Shown piece by piece: positions 22,322-34,303 of a stretch of 64,000 nt of DNA; the first letter of the stretch is position 1, and each line of letters starts with the position of its first letter. The translations under genes were made by a program, and so were the position numbers. This DNA is from Onthophagus taurus (Eukaryota; Arthropoda; Insecta; Coleoptera; Scarabaeidae). The notes below the pieces were generated by a model. That model saw only the letters and a list, made by a program, of their open reading frames with translations. It was not told the DNA's origin and searched no databases. The stretch lies in the NCBI RefSeq assembly GCF_036711975.1, contig NC_091966.1, forward strand, positions 9,617,501-9,681,500. The letters are read 5' to 3'.

Positions 22322-22995
22322 TGTCAAAAAAGATGCTAATTCAAAAATTCCTGGAAGCCGTGTTTATTGAAATTAAGAAATGAAACTTATTTTAAATTAA
22401 AGCTTAAAGTTTTCTGTTTAAATCGATGTATAATAATTCTTGGGTTGGATTGGAAAAATATTGAGAAAAAAATTTTTGAAATAAAACGTACATTTTCGTA
22501 TAACCTAAAAGTGTCAAAAACGATGCTAATTTAAAAATTCCTGGAAGCCGTATTTATTGAAATTAAGGTATGAAACTTATTCTAAATTAAAGCTCAAAGC
22601 TTTCTCTTTAAAATGATGTATAATAATTGTTGCGTTGGATTGGAAAAATATTGAGAAAAGAAATGTTGAAATAAAACTTACATTTTCGTATAACCTAAAA
22701 CTGTCAAAAACGATGCTAATTTAAAAATTCCTGGAAGCTGTGCTTATTGAAATTAAGGAATGAAATTTATTCTAAATTAAAGCTCAAAGCTTTCTTTTTA
22801 AAATGATGTATAATAATTGTTGGGTTGGATTGGAAAAATATTGAGAAAAGAAATGTTGAAATAAAACTTACATTTTCATATAACCTAAAAGTGTCAAAAA
22901 AGATGCTAATTTGAAGATTCCCGGAAGCCGTGTTTATTGAAATTAAAGAATGAGACATTTTAAATTAAAGCTCAATGTTTTCTTTTTAAAATGAG
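22322..22995. repeat. Tandem satellite, period about 190 bp, ~3.6 copies
   Basis: Units begin at TGTCAAAAA near 22322, 22512, 22702 and 22892, exactly 190 bp apart each time. Each contains GATGCTAATT, ATTCCTGGAAGC, TTATTGAAATTAA and, late in the unit, GGTTGGATTGGAAAAATA. The last unit is cut off near 22995. The copies are highly similar, suggesting recent amplification. No coding signal. Confidence 0.85.
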
Positions 22996-23207
22996 TGTTT
23001 AACACTACCGGTACTTTAAAGTACCGTTGGGACACAAAGGGTTAAATAGAGAGCATTATCACTTAAGAACATATAGTACAACATAATACATATAATATGC
23101 GAAGTTAGAAAAAATTTCTTTCTAAGAAATCGTTGAGAAGATTAAAACGACTTCTTTGCGATGCCCTAATATAGGCGACGCCTAGTGCAGCCATTGTAAA
23201 GAACAAA

Positions 23208-23297
23208 GTATAAGCATTAAAACTAAAATAAATTGATTTATAATGTCTATTGATTTGTAATTACTCAATATATAAAGGGTTAAACAAAATAAAAATT
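23208..23297. repeat. Copy 2 of the ~90-bp direct repeat (NOP56 3' end)
   Basis: Matches 21767-21853 with few differences and overlaps the probable 3' UTR of minus-strand NOP56, whose stop is at 23333. The other copy may therefore be a displaced piece of the NOP56 3' region. Confidence 0.7.
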
Positions 23298-23332
23298 GTT
23301 TGAAAAACAAAATTAAACACATTAAAACAACA

Positions 23333-23771
23333 CTATTCGTCGTTTTCCTGAACCTTCTTCTTCTTCTTTTTCTTTTTGGGTGGTTCCTGAACGATATCTT
23401 CTTCCATACCATTCTCTTGACCATTTCCATTACTTTGATCAAGCACTTCAGCTTTCCTCTTCTTCTTTTTCTTTTCAGTTTTTGTAGATTGTACTTTATC
23501 AAATTCTTCAATAGCTTCCTTCATAACTTCAATATTTTTCTTTGGAATATCTCCAGTTTCAAAGAATTTTAATCTATCTTCAACTTGCTGACGAAGTTTT
23601 TCCCCAAATATATTCGACATTTGTTCAGCAAAACAATCAATTCTAGACGCTATTGAACACTTATTTGCAAGATACCGCGAAATTCTACCTTTATTTTTTG
23701 CCCCAGCTCTACCAATAAAAGTGGAATGGAATAAAAGTCCGTATTTAGGCGTGTTTCCGCGAGTTTTTAAG

Positions 23772-23802
<31 letters not shown>

Positions 23803-24946
23803 TCTGGACTGTTGAAGCTGGATATTTTGCTAAGTTTGTAAGAGAACCGGCGTGTGAAATTAATCTTGCACCGACTTGATCGCCAACTAAAGAAGCTAAG
23901 TTTGGCGCAACATCACTCATTTTTTTACGAAGATATTCCCCAAGTTCTTTGCGATAATCCGCCAAGGAAACAACTTTTCCAGCAAACATTTCTATATTTA
24001 ATAAGTCAATTGGACTTATATCCATACCCATACTCGATCGAGAAGCTTCTAAAATAGCTTGAGCTTTCCCGGAATCCATCGTAATTGCTTCTAACCCCTC
24101 TAAATGTTCTTCAGTTAACTCTTTACGGTTTTTAATAAACTGAGCTAATCTAGCATAAGTATAATTTTCAGGAACAATTTTAAATAATTCTGGGAAATGA
24201 TATGAATACCATTCCCTAATTCTCATAGCAAATGTATTTATATCTTTATCCAATTGATCCAACAATGCGATTGATTGTATTATCATGTTATCAACACGAT
24301 GTACATTAAATTTAACTTTAGCCCTTGAATATGAATGTCCCAAACCTAATCGAGCAATCCCTGAACTTTTTGCAGTAAACCCTTTCACCATATTATGAAA
24401 ATGCAACCTTATTCCTCTTACAACTTCAGGGACAACCCCAATATGTGTACAAGGAATGCCTAACGCCTCAGTTATTGCAGCCCCCAATTTTGGATCGCTC
24501 ACCCCAAGTGATGATTTATTTTTCTTACCACCTTTTGGGATGGTAATATCGAGAAATTGTTGAAGATCTTCAGTTAGTAAACCTTCAGAGATTGCATTGA
24601 CATTCTCAAGGGCGGCAACGGCAGTTTTGAATGGAGAAAAACCAACCAATTTAACAACACTGTTAAAACGACCTAAATCAGTCACCGCTTCTTCCAATTG
24701 GGGCAGAAACATTCCGATTTCTTCAAATTCTTGAACTTGAAATACGCCATAACCGGCTGCGTGTTCGTACAGAACGTACAAATTAACCTATTCATAAAAA
24801 CGTTTCAATTTAAAATGTATGGTTTTAAATATTAAAAATGAGAAGTAAAAGTTAGGTTATGTTTATAACCCACGTGTAGGAGAAATCGAATTTAATTTTT
24901 GTATGATTTAATAATAAATATTTTTGGGATATCGGTATCTTACCAT
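23333..24946 (-). CDS. Nop56: Box C/D snoRNP core protein NOP56
   Basis: Two coding exons: 24946-24944, which contributes only the ATG, and 24787-23333; together 485 residues. NOP56 pairs with NOP58 and fibrillarin on box C/D snoRNAs and guides rRNA 2'-O-methylation in the nucleolus. The N-terminal domain starts [17 protein letters not shown]. The NOSIC/Nop domain carries the hallmark blocks [30 protein letters not shown] and [16 protein letters not shown], followed by [18 protein letters not shown]. The C-terminal tail is the expected lysine/acidic low-complexity run, shorter than in mammals. The start was chosen because the long exon has an acceptor (AATAG) just before GTTAATTTG and no in-frame ATG at its 5' end, whereas ATG followed by GTAAG lies 156 bp upstream. 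It is convergent with AGL and divergent from wolframin. Confidence 0.95.
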
Positions 24947-25522
24947 TTTTAACTTATCTTCGTCCTTAATTTGTAGTCAAATTAATAAAATGGAACAATA
25001 AACAACATAAAAAGACACGAGTCTTCAAGATTTTGAAGGCTGGACGCCACTTTTACAATGGCCGCCGACAAAATTGACTAATTTCACATCAAACTTTAAA
25101 TATTGTGTTTATTTGTAAAAAATAATTTTTTGAGTAACTTTTATCAATATAATGTGTAAAAACGATAAAAAATAAATTTATTAATAAAACGGGGTAATTT
25201 TGGTCCATATCAAGCTTTTTATATAAATTTACATCAATTGCCCACTAGATGGTGCTATATTATTGAAATATGGTAATAACCTTGTTTATAGCTATCAATG
25301 TATAATAATATGGGTAATAGCCTTGTATACATAATCGAATTGAAATTTTTAAATTAATTTAATTAATATAAGCAACCAATTTGACATATTAAAGACAAGT
25401 GTTGATAGTATCAAACTTCATGTGAGTTTGTTAAGTTTGTTTATTTGTCAACAACAACCTTTGACATTTTGGCAACAACTTAAACTTGTGGTTTGGCATA
25501 AATTTAGTTTAAAAAAACGACC
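24947..25522. promoter_or_regulatory. Divergent promoter region NOP56 / wolframin
   Basis: A 576-bp gap between two genes read in opposite directions. It contains an ATGGCCGCC motif near 25058, the kind of GC-rich core element (YY1/Pho-like) common at housekeeping promoters, in otherwise AT-rich DNA. No TATA box is evident for either gene. Confidence 0.45.
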
Positions 25523-28201
25523 ATGGCGGGTGTTGTACCATCAAGAAGGTCAACATCTGGCCGAAAACAGTGGTCAATACAAGGTGTGTATCAATATATC
25601 TCATCAAATTCCCAAAGAATTTATTTTCTATTTTTAGATGGGGCCCGGTGTTCTTTAAAACGATTAAGAAGCGAACTAGCAAACGACGGCTGTCCGGAAT
25701 CTCAGGTTGTTTTAGCAAAACAATTACTTGAAGACCGATGCGGTAATAATAATTGATTTTGATTGTGGTGATTTAAATTAAGTTATTTACTTATAGATTA
25801 TCAAGCTGAGGATAAACGAGAAAATGCTCGATTGGGGGTTTATTGGCTGATTAAAGCATCCGAACAAGGAAATACTGAAGCAACTGATTTGTTAAAAAAA
25901 TGTCTTGAAAGTGGAAAAGGAATCACCGAGCAAAATTATTTAGATGTTGAGGCTTGTATTAGTATAACTCAAGATGAAAAAATTGCTAAAAGAGCTGCTA
26001 GAAAAATGTTTGCTAGGTAAATAAAGTAAATATTTAATTTTCTTATTTATTTAATTTATTATTTTAGTTTATCAAATGGAGAAGAATATATTACATCAGA
26101 ACAGCTACAAAAGAGGATGTTAGCAATTGAACATGAACAAGGAGAATGTAGTTATTCGAAAGCATCTTTAGATGATCGAGGGGATTATTCAAATGGTGAA
26201 TTAGTTAACAATGAAGATTTTGCTAGTAGTAGTGAATCAGATGAAGAAATTGATTGGACAAATCGTTCTAATTTTAACAATGAAAAGCTTACTGAAGACC
26301 ACCTCGTTGCAGCAGCCGTAAATTACGCCCACGGTGAAATTCCACGTGTAAATCGCGTTTTATGTTTATCACAACCAAGTCCTCACGCTCTCGATCATTT
26401 ACCTCTCATGCAACGCCCCATTTTACATCCATTACTCGCCATACAAATTTTATACTACAAATTAATCGAATTCTTAGCCACATTCGTGTTTTTACCGAAA
26501 TCAGAAACTCAATTATTAGTGTTTTTATTTATTTATTCTTGGATGGGTACAACTGAAAGTATAGTTTATTTTGTTCCTATACTTTTATACTTTGTAACGT
26601 TCGTTGTAATGATTGTAACAACGTTTCGAATGTTATACACAAAAAGAGAGTTTTATGATTTTCGTTTGTGGTCGGGGTTGTTTTTAACGTATTCCGGTGG
26701 TAGTTTGAATGCGGAAGAGGCGGAAATTCGGTACATAACGAATCATTTAAAACCGTGTTGGCAATTTTTTATAGCGCTTTTAATTAATTTAATGTTATAC
26801 CCGGTGATTGTTGAAAGGTATATTCCGCAATCGGAAATGACGGTCGTTGCATTTTTATTAACGTTTATGACGTTGTTTGGGTTTATGTATAAAAAGCGGT
26901 CGAAAATTGTTTATGATTATCTCGTTTTGTTGAGTTTTGCGATTAATGTTTTGGCGAAATATCCGTATGATACGGATCCGGTTGTAACTCAAGGTTGGAG
27001 GTTTCTCGATTTAAAAATTCCTACTTTTGCGACGTATGTAATTGGGAATGGGATTGAATTTTGTATTCATTTTAGGGTTTTATTGTACGCATTCATTCCA
27101 GTTTTGCTTTTAAAACTTGCCAGTAGGAAGAAGTGGCGTGGGATTTATATGTACTTTATCCCACACTGCGTTACATTAAGTTGGTTACAATTGGTTGTAA
27201 TTTCTTCACAAGGGGCTACCATGTTTGGTTTGTTAAGAGGAACTTTGGCTTTAGTTGGGGTTGTTTTATTTTTACCTTTGGTTGGTTTAACCACGATTTT
27301 TTTGCCGGCGGCAGCCATGGCGAAATGGTTAGTTGCGACTAATTTCATTTATACAATTGGTTTATTTATATTTCTAACCGCATCAGGAATTTTATTTTGC
27401 AAACTTTTATCAAAAACCCAGTTCAAAAACCTCACTCCAATATTCCAAATTGTTTTCTCAGCCGTTTCAATTTATTTTTTATTAAACTCAATTATTGAAA
27501 ATGATTTCATCAATAAATTATCTGTGCCAAAGGACGTGAAACCCCTCGATTACGAAATTTACCACAAATTCTGTCAACAACAATCTTGGGATACCGAAAA
27601 CACCGTTTCATCTCAAATGCGTTGTTCGCAATTGGAAAATTTCGAAGTTCATTGGGACGGATATTTAAACAACATCAACTTGAAATCGACAACAAATAAT
27701 TTAAAATATTTTATCGATAAATTCCCCGTTTTTATCGCAAACAACCTCTATTGTTATTACGGAGAGGAAATTACTGAACAATGTGATAGACTAAAACACA
27801 CCGAAGAAGACTGTAGAATATTTTACGAAATTGTAAAATCAAAAACTCCATGTACTTTAGATCGATTTAATAAGTATACATTCGAAATTACTTTACGTAT
27901 GCAATCGGGATTGTGGAGCGGCGGCGATGAAATTGTTTTGATAGCAACCGATCATTTTAAAAATTTTACGTCCGCGTTACAATTAAACGACCACCTTTGG
28001 TTTAAGGGGCGGTTAAAAGCAAATCATTACGTGATTTTACAAGAAATCGGTTGCTTGGCATGCCGAGATATGCAACTTACGGAAGTAAAATTGAGTACTC
28101 AAAAAACTGGATGGACTTTACAGGAAATTTTATCGATCTTTTATTCGGGCGTAAAAAGTGTCTTAAATTTTATGTTTAATCCTGTCGTTGTGTTCAAATG
28201 A
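25523..28201 (+). CDS. wfs1: Wolframin, ER transmembrane protein
   Basis: Four exons (25523-25583, 25638-25742, 25797-26016, 26068-28201) give 839 residues (human wolframin 890). The family sits in the ER membrane and affects ER stress and calcium handling. Residues 25-130 resemble Sel1-like repeats (GARCSLKRLRSELANDGCP; GVYWLIKASEQGNTEA). An acidic linker (SSSESDEEIDW) follows. The central part holds about nine or more hydrophobic segments, for example LLVFLFIYSW, YFVPILLYFVTFVVMIV and FFIALLINLMLYPVIV. The C-terminal third is a cysteine-containing, probably luminal domain ending in a hydrophobic FYSGVKSVLNFMFNPVVVF. Splice phases all agree. AATAAA at 28257 is a likely poly(A) signal. I recognise the family from the overall layout and conserved membrane region; no catalytic motif exists to check. 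Confidence 0.88.
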
Positions 28202-30320
28202 AATCTAATTTGTGGCGTTTATTCTAAATTAATTGAAATAATTGATGTTATTTATAAATAAAAAAGTATAAAAATTATATGTGATTCATTTTAGTTTAAT
28301 TATTTGATTATAAGATTTCAAGGACTTGTTATTCCTGTTAAATATTGACAAAGTTAACCAAACATCTATTTCTACGCTCATTACAGAGAAAATCTTTACT
28401 TCTAACACCTGTGAAAATAAACTTTTTAAAAAATGGTGCTAAGTAGATTAGGTAAACTTTTTATTCAATGTTTGATTCTAAAGAAATGACACTTTAAATT
28501 ATTATTCCAGTTAAGAATATTTTTCCTCGAACGTTTTAAGATTGTATGAAAAAATTTCTGATTACAAGTTAATGAGAATTATGATAAAGGTTTATAATGC
28601 CAGATTACTTTTCATTATCATGTTTCAAAGAATGCTAAGGTATTGAATGACTTATTACTGATGAAGTGCAACTTGCAATTTTAATCGAACATGGAGAAAT
28701 AATGGATGAATAATTTGATAAATACAAAATTAAACTTGCTAAATACTTCAGAATGATAATCCCGATTTATCAAAATGCTATATGAACAGGTCATATAAAG
28801 GAACTGTACAAGCTAAATTGCTGTCGAATTATTGTGAAAAATGTATATTAAAGTGCATCATCAATAAATTGAGAAAATAACCAAGGCCGCTTGCGCCCAC
28901 AAAACTGAAGGCAAAAGCTTGACATAATAGATGATGAATTTTATATTTACAATACTTTTGTGACATTTTCTCGATAACAATGACGCATTAAATTTGTTTA
29001 TTGAAGGCGATGTGTTCAAAAAAATGTGTTTTAGCATCTTCTCTATACTACAACCATAAGTTGGACAGAACAGCATTTGAATTCCTTAAAAAAACATGGC
29101 AATTATGAAAACATTACAAAAACAAAACCCAGCAGAAGTAAATGCGATCTGTCTATGCAACTCACTATAGTGAATTTAAAACCTAGTTGGGTCGTTCTAA
29201 TAACAAATGACCTTTCCAGCACACATGCAATGATGGTCAAACCACCACCTTCTGGAAATATTACCCCTGAAAATTCAGGATGAAATGGATAATCTTGACA
29301 AGCCAAAAAGACTTTTTTTAATTTAACTATGTTGAAAGTGACCACAATCACAAATGGTAGTGCAGTGACTGAAGCACCACGTCTTTTTCATTACCACGTT
29401 TACTAGTACCTTGGTAACATTGTCGAAACTGACGAAATTTGAGCTCATCATGGTCTAAAAGAGTAACTACAGATTGCCAGACGGAGATAATTAACTTTTA
29501 TAATGCAATAATAAGCAAAACTCCACAACCGGGGTTATGTTGATAGTGTTACAACTTTTTAAGAAAAATGCTTTTGGGGATACTTAAACAAGGATGTAAT
29601 TAATGGGGCTTAGATGATTTTATAGTCAAAAATATGACCAGAATCTATCCAAATATTTCACAAAATAATAGAAAAATCAAAAACTCTCATAATCTCGGTC
29701 TGAGTGAACCACATCAACAATCCTAATCCAATGAAAATATTATGAACAGTAGTACTTCGCGCCCATTAACTGTTGAACATGCCTAAAATACGTAAAATAC
29801 ACAGGACAACAGAAAACGTAGTATCACTTTATAACGTGGTGCCCTGTACTAAGTCCTATCAACAATATTATATTAATAATAATTTTTTGTATTCTAGGTC
29901 CGTTTAAAAAGACGTGAAATTCAACAATTCATTCGCATATTCTTCCTTCCTGTGAGTAGCCAGGGAACAATTACATAGGTACAGCAATCATGGTGGTTGA
30001 ATTTTTAGTTATGTGCAACTTGATGGCAGAAAAAGATATCTGATCAACCTCACAGCATTGGTTAGGTTATCTACACCCAACTCAATAACTCTATTTCAAC
30101 TTATCCATCTTAAAGAATATCTCAACAATTGTCGTTTATTACTTAATATTTACTTCGGCATAAACACAACAATTAATCGTTTTTAATATAACATAGATTT
30201 CATATACCGTTCCTTCTTCTCCTAAAAGCTCCTTTCTAATACAGACCACGAGGTTCTTGCGAAAATGTTATTCTTTTCAACAGTTAAGAATTTTAGGCAG
30301 ATCAATTACTATCTCATTCA
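28202..30320. other. Gene-poor region after wolframin
   Basis: About 2.1 kb, AT-rich. I recognise no gene. Short open frames at 28861-29076 and 29103-29351 on the minus strand and 29077-29283 on the plus strand overlap each other and show no family motif. The region may hold strongly decayed transposon sequence. Confidence 0.5.
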
Positions 30321-30644
30321 TACAGTGCTAGCGTAAAGTAATACAAACTACCTGTCGAGATACAATGAACCAGATAAATGGTGGACGGTCAGTTAAAGGT
30401 CGGTCTACGCTCGGGTTAAGCAGGGTTAAAATCAGCAATTCTTTTAGAATGTTTTTATGAAACAATCAATACAAGAAAAGGATAAAAAGAAAGTTCTTTT
30501 TTAAACTTCTAAGAAAAAATTGTCATAACAACAATTTTAAAGTTTGTAGGTACTTTGAAATTTTGTATTTAAGGCAGCATGCAAATATTTTCCTTCATTT
30601 CTATCTTTGAATTCTACCCGACCAAGTATAACCAAAGAAAGAAG

Positions 30645-31607
30645 ATGGCTAGAAGGAGTTTAGAGCACAAAATCGAAGCAATTTTAATATTCGCTCGTGC
30701 TGACAGAAATCTACATGAAACAGAGCAACAATTTAAGGAACGATTTCCTGAACATCCAATTAGTCGAAAATATTTAAGAGAACTTGTGAATAAGTTTTTG
30801 GAAACTGGAAGCGTCGAAGACCGCAAAAGAACTGGTCGTCAGATATTAACAGAAGTAGTTAATGCGCCCATGATGTCGTCTGCTGCTATCGCATCAACGT
30901 GTGATGTGTTAAATATTTCCGCGTCGTTGTTGGACGACGTGGAAATACTTAAAGAAGAATAAATGTCATCCATTTTAAATAAAAATGCTTCATGAATTAA
31001 CAGAAGATGACCCTGATATAGAAGAACAGAATTTTGTGAGCTAATGACAAATATGATTGAACGAAATCGATTATACTTGAAACATATTTGTTTCAGTGAT
31101 GAATGTACTTTCTTTTTGGGTGGAAAATTGAACCGGCGTGACGTTAATCCACATGAATATCGTGAAGTTATCACTCAATTTCTCTAGAAAGTAAATGTTT
31201 TTTTTTCAAGACTTTTGCAAATTGTACAACAGAATCCTGACGATTTTGAAATGGAATTAGTGTTTCATCAAGACGGACCACCTCCACATTATGCGCCAAT
31301 GGTACGAAATTATCTTGATAAAAATTTTAATGGACAGCAAGATCACCAGATCTGACACCTTTAGATTTCTTTTTATGGGGTTATTTAAAATCCAAGGTAT
31401 ATGCAATTCCGTTGGGTAGTATTGAGGATTTAAAACAAAAAATTATTGACGTCTGCCAAAATATTGATCATCACATGTTAAGCCGTGTGAGAGAGGAAAC
31501 ACTACAAAGATGGTACCACCCTTGTTTATAGATATACATGTATATCTATAAACAAGGGTACCACTGCCTAGAAGTTCAGGGTAATCATATCGAAGAATTT
31601 ACTTAAT
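30645..31607 (+). pseudogene. Mariner-type transposase remnant (DUF4817 HTH + DDE)
   Basis: The first open part, 30645-30962, encodes about 105 residues of DNA-binding region beginning MARRSLEHKIEAIL. After that, the DDE domain is recognisable only in changing frames. The catalytic-region motif HQDGPPPHY and the end of the protein (VREETLQRW, then after a short insertion YHCLEVQGNHIEEF and a stop) are still readable. The copy cannot make a full transposase. Confidence 0.8.
31512..31564. repeat. Palindromic mini-insertion with 8-bp direct repeat
   Basis: A 36-bp perfect palindrome (31521-31556) is flanked by GGTACCAC on both sides (31512-31519 and 31557-31564). It splits the last codons of the transposase: the protein reads TLQRWY before it and CLEVQGNHIEEF after it. 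Removal of 45 bp restores a continuous codon series, consistent with an insertion and target duplication. Confidence 0.75.
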
Positions 31608-32257
31608 AGTTGATTCTTAATAAATAAAAAATTCTTTTATTATTCAATAACAACACTAAGCCAATTTTTCAACCGTTACCTATACTAGCAAAATCTTTAA
31701 TAAGAAAATTTCATTTCTTATATTGACTTTTTTTCTTTATAAATATTTTTTGATAAAATATGATTAATTCATAAATTTAATATACTTCCACCCAACTTTT
31801 ATTTCATTTCTAAAAAAAAATAAGTAATTGAAGTTGCAATTTTAAATCCGTCTTAGCTCGAGCGTATACCGACCGTTAACCTACCGTCCACCATTTATCT
31901 GGCCGATTGCATTTCGACAGGTAGTCGACGAAGATACGTTGGTTTTTCCGACGAAATTCCGCATTTTGTTTAATTTTTATGCGAAAAACTAATAACCCGA
32001 TATTTGATTGTGAGATACCGTTGGATTCGTATTGTTTTCATCTTTCGGAAGATACCATAATATACTGGGTGTTCCATTTAAAAAAACAAAGATGATCTAT
32101 TTTCCGGAAAAACTAAAAGTGATGGCAAAATTTTCCATAAGAAAATATTTATGCTGATAAAATATAGAAACTGACGTTTTTTTGTTCATATTGATATCTC
32201 AATCTGTTCGGAAGTTAAACAGGGGGGGGGGGGGGGTTACTTTACGCTAGCACTGTA

Positions 32258-34303
32258 TAAGAAAAAGATGGGTATTTCGAAAAACAGTATAATTTCTTCT
32301 CACATAATGATATTAATTATTAATAATAATATTAATTAATTTATTATTACTAATTATTATTATAATAATTATTAGTTCCTGATACTAACATGTTCTTCTC
32401 GCTGAGTCTAGAGTCGACTAGTTCTTCTTTAATAAAGCCTAAGTTTAACCTAAGTTAGATTTTAATTTTCAATGTATTGAAGCTCACTATCAGTTTCTGC
32501 TAAATTTTGCGCGTTTATAGTAACGACACATTTAATGAAGATCATCTAAAATAACAAAATTTATATAAAAATTATAAATAATATTATTCTATGTGTAAAT
32601 TTTCTAGAACATTCTAGAACAACTCTAAATTCAAGACATTGATGCTGCATTTCAACCATCCCAAGCAAAATTATGGAAGAGACACCTCACCAAACCGATA
32701 CATATAACACAGCATTAATCACTCCTCGAGAAATGCAATATTTTAAAGTGCACCTTTGAAAAGAAAAGCACATGAAGATATTGCAATGGGTACCAAAATG
32801 GATGAAGAGTTTGAGACATTTGGAAAACATAGAAGCATTACAAATTTAACAGAATTTACACTGACAAGAGAAAAAATAGAATCTTTAAACTGTTCCTCGA
32901 ATATTTGGAGTTATCTCGCTTCTGAAACAATTAATTCAGACCTAGTAATTTTGTTACTCACTGTGAAGCAGTCCTGAAGACCTTATATAATGTCAAAAAC
33001 TTTCAATACAAATAGTAGTATTAAATACTTTGGTACCCTATTCAAGGTGGCACATTTTGCGATCTCTATGATGTTTTAATACCCTTAATTTTGATTTATA
33101 ATTATAAAACAGTCGCTGTAATTCCCATTAAAAAGAAATTACGACATTTCAACCTTGATACGTAATAAGAAATTAAAAATTAGTGTTCGACATCATTAAA
33201 GATTTCAATTAGATCATTAATTGATTTCATTAGATCAATTAAAGACTTGTAGTATACATAATAACTGGTTTTATGACTATGAATGGCAATGAAGAGTAAA
33301 TAAGTATTTAAAAATTGGTGTTCGAAATTGTGGAAGGTTGCTTACTAAATTTTTCTTAAATTATTTTTTACTTTAATTTTCTCAAAAAGATTAGAAGTGA
33401 ATTAGCAACCAACATAACTACTAGATTTTAACAATATTCAATTAATTAATTTCTAATAATCACTACATTTATTGAATAAAATTTAAAAAAAAAAGATTCA
33501 AGAGTATTAGAACAAAACATAATTCATTAAAAATTGTGTTAATAATTTTAAAGAAAATCAGACTATTTAAATTAATAATCGACTGCATGAAATTTAGGTT
33601 CATAGATTCATAAGATGCTAAACGTCGCTATGATTCGTGCTATTTTGTGTTGTGTGGCCATGAAAGAATGACCATTTATGGATACAATTAGTTGAAGAAA
33701 ATGGTTCTGTTTTGAGTTTTTAGAGTTGTGTTGTGTTAAAGATCTTAACAACATAGACGACTAAAAAAGTTTTTATTCAAATTAGTGAGTTTGTGTTATC
33801 TTTTTATATTGTGTGTGATTAACATGTTGTTCCAAGTGGGTTTGTTTTAAAATATCAATCAATATTCCTGTTTAAAATTATTCATATAATAATCCTTGGG
33901 ATGTTATCTATCAAAAAATTTAAAAAACATCTTGCACATTTTTGGAACCTCATACATATTCATTAATAGTTGAAATATATTCCAATTCCACCTTTAAATC
34001 GATGGCTCATTTTTTAATGACTATTCACGCCGATGATTAAATTTAATCAAGACAAATACTTTGCACTCTCTCGGTTTATACGTTTAAATTCTTTATTATT
34101 TTAATCACTCTGCTACCTACAGCCGCCGTTCAATTATAATCACATTCACTTCTCAATGCGTTTTCAGAGAGGTTGGATTGATTCTCACTTGTAATCTTGT
34201 AGTTTTATTAAATATTCATCAATTTTCACTGAAGGATATTTCAAAAACATTTAAAAAATTAATCCTATAAAAGTGATCAAATTAAATAAGTGATTCAAGT
34301 GCG
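32258..34303. other. Gene-poor region upstream of ABCH copy 1
   Basis: Contains an ATTAAT/ATAATA simple-sequence tract near 32305-32375. A short plus-strand frame at 32756-32977 (start KRKAHEDIAMGTKMDEEFE) is unrecognised; its composition recalls BESS-type tails but is too short to call. The right end must hold the promoter and 5' UTR of the transporter gene at 34304. No other gene is supported. Confidence 0.5.

Larger units (their letters stand above)
30323..32255 (+). mobile_element. Tc1/mariner-superfamily DNA transposon, transposase inactive
   Basis: Termini CAGTGCTAGCGTAAAGTAA (left) and its complement (right) are both flanked by TA, the Tc1/mariner target duplication. A second inverted block lies inside: on the left near 30350-30413 and on the right near 31861-31925 (shared word CCATTTATCTGG/CCAGATAAATGG). 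The frame from ATG 30645 encodes an N-terminal helix-turn-helix of the DUF4817 type (LEHKIEAILIFARADRN... RKYLRELVNKFLETGSVEDR). Downstream frames show FSDECTFFLGG, NPHEYREV, VFHQDGPPPHYAPMVRNYL and LDFFLWGY, the DDE domain. Stops, frame changes and a small palindromic insertion break the reading frame. The right end has about 310 bp extra between the inner and outer repeats, including a run of ~15 G. Confidence 0.85.

Noticed and set aside
24788-24943. Intronic box C/D snoRNA in NOP56
   Set aside because: No RUGAUGA C box or CUGA D box at a suitable spacing was found on the transcribed strand.
29103-29351. Minus-strand frame after wolframin as a possible gene
   Set aside because: No recognised motif, overlapping frames on the other strand and no supporting splice structure.
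32756-32977. Possible BESS-domain fragment
   Set aside because: Only a general similarity in composition over about 25 residues; not enough to call a gene or a named transposon.
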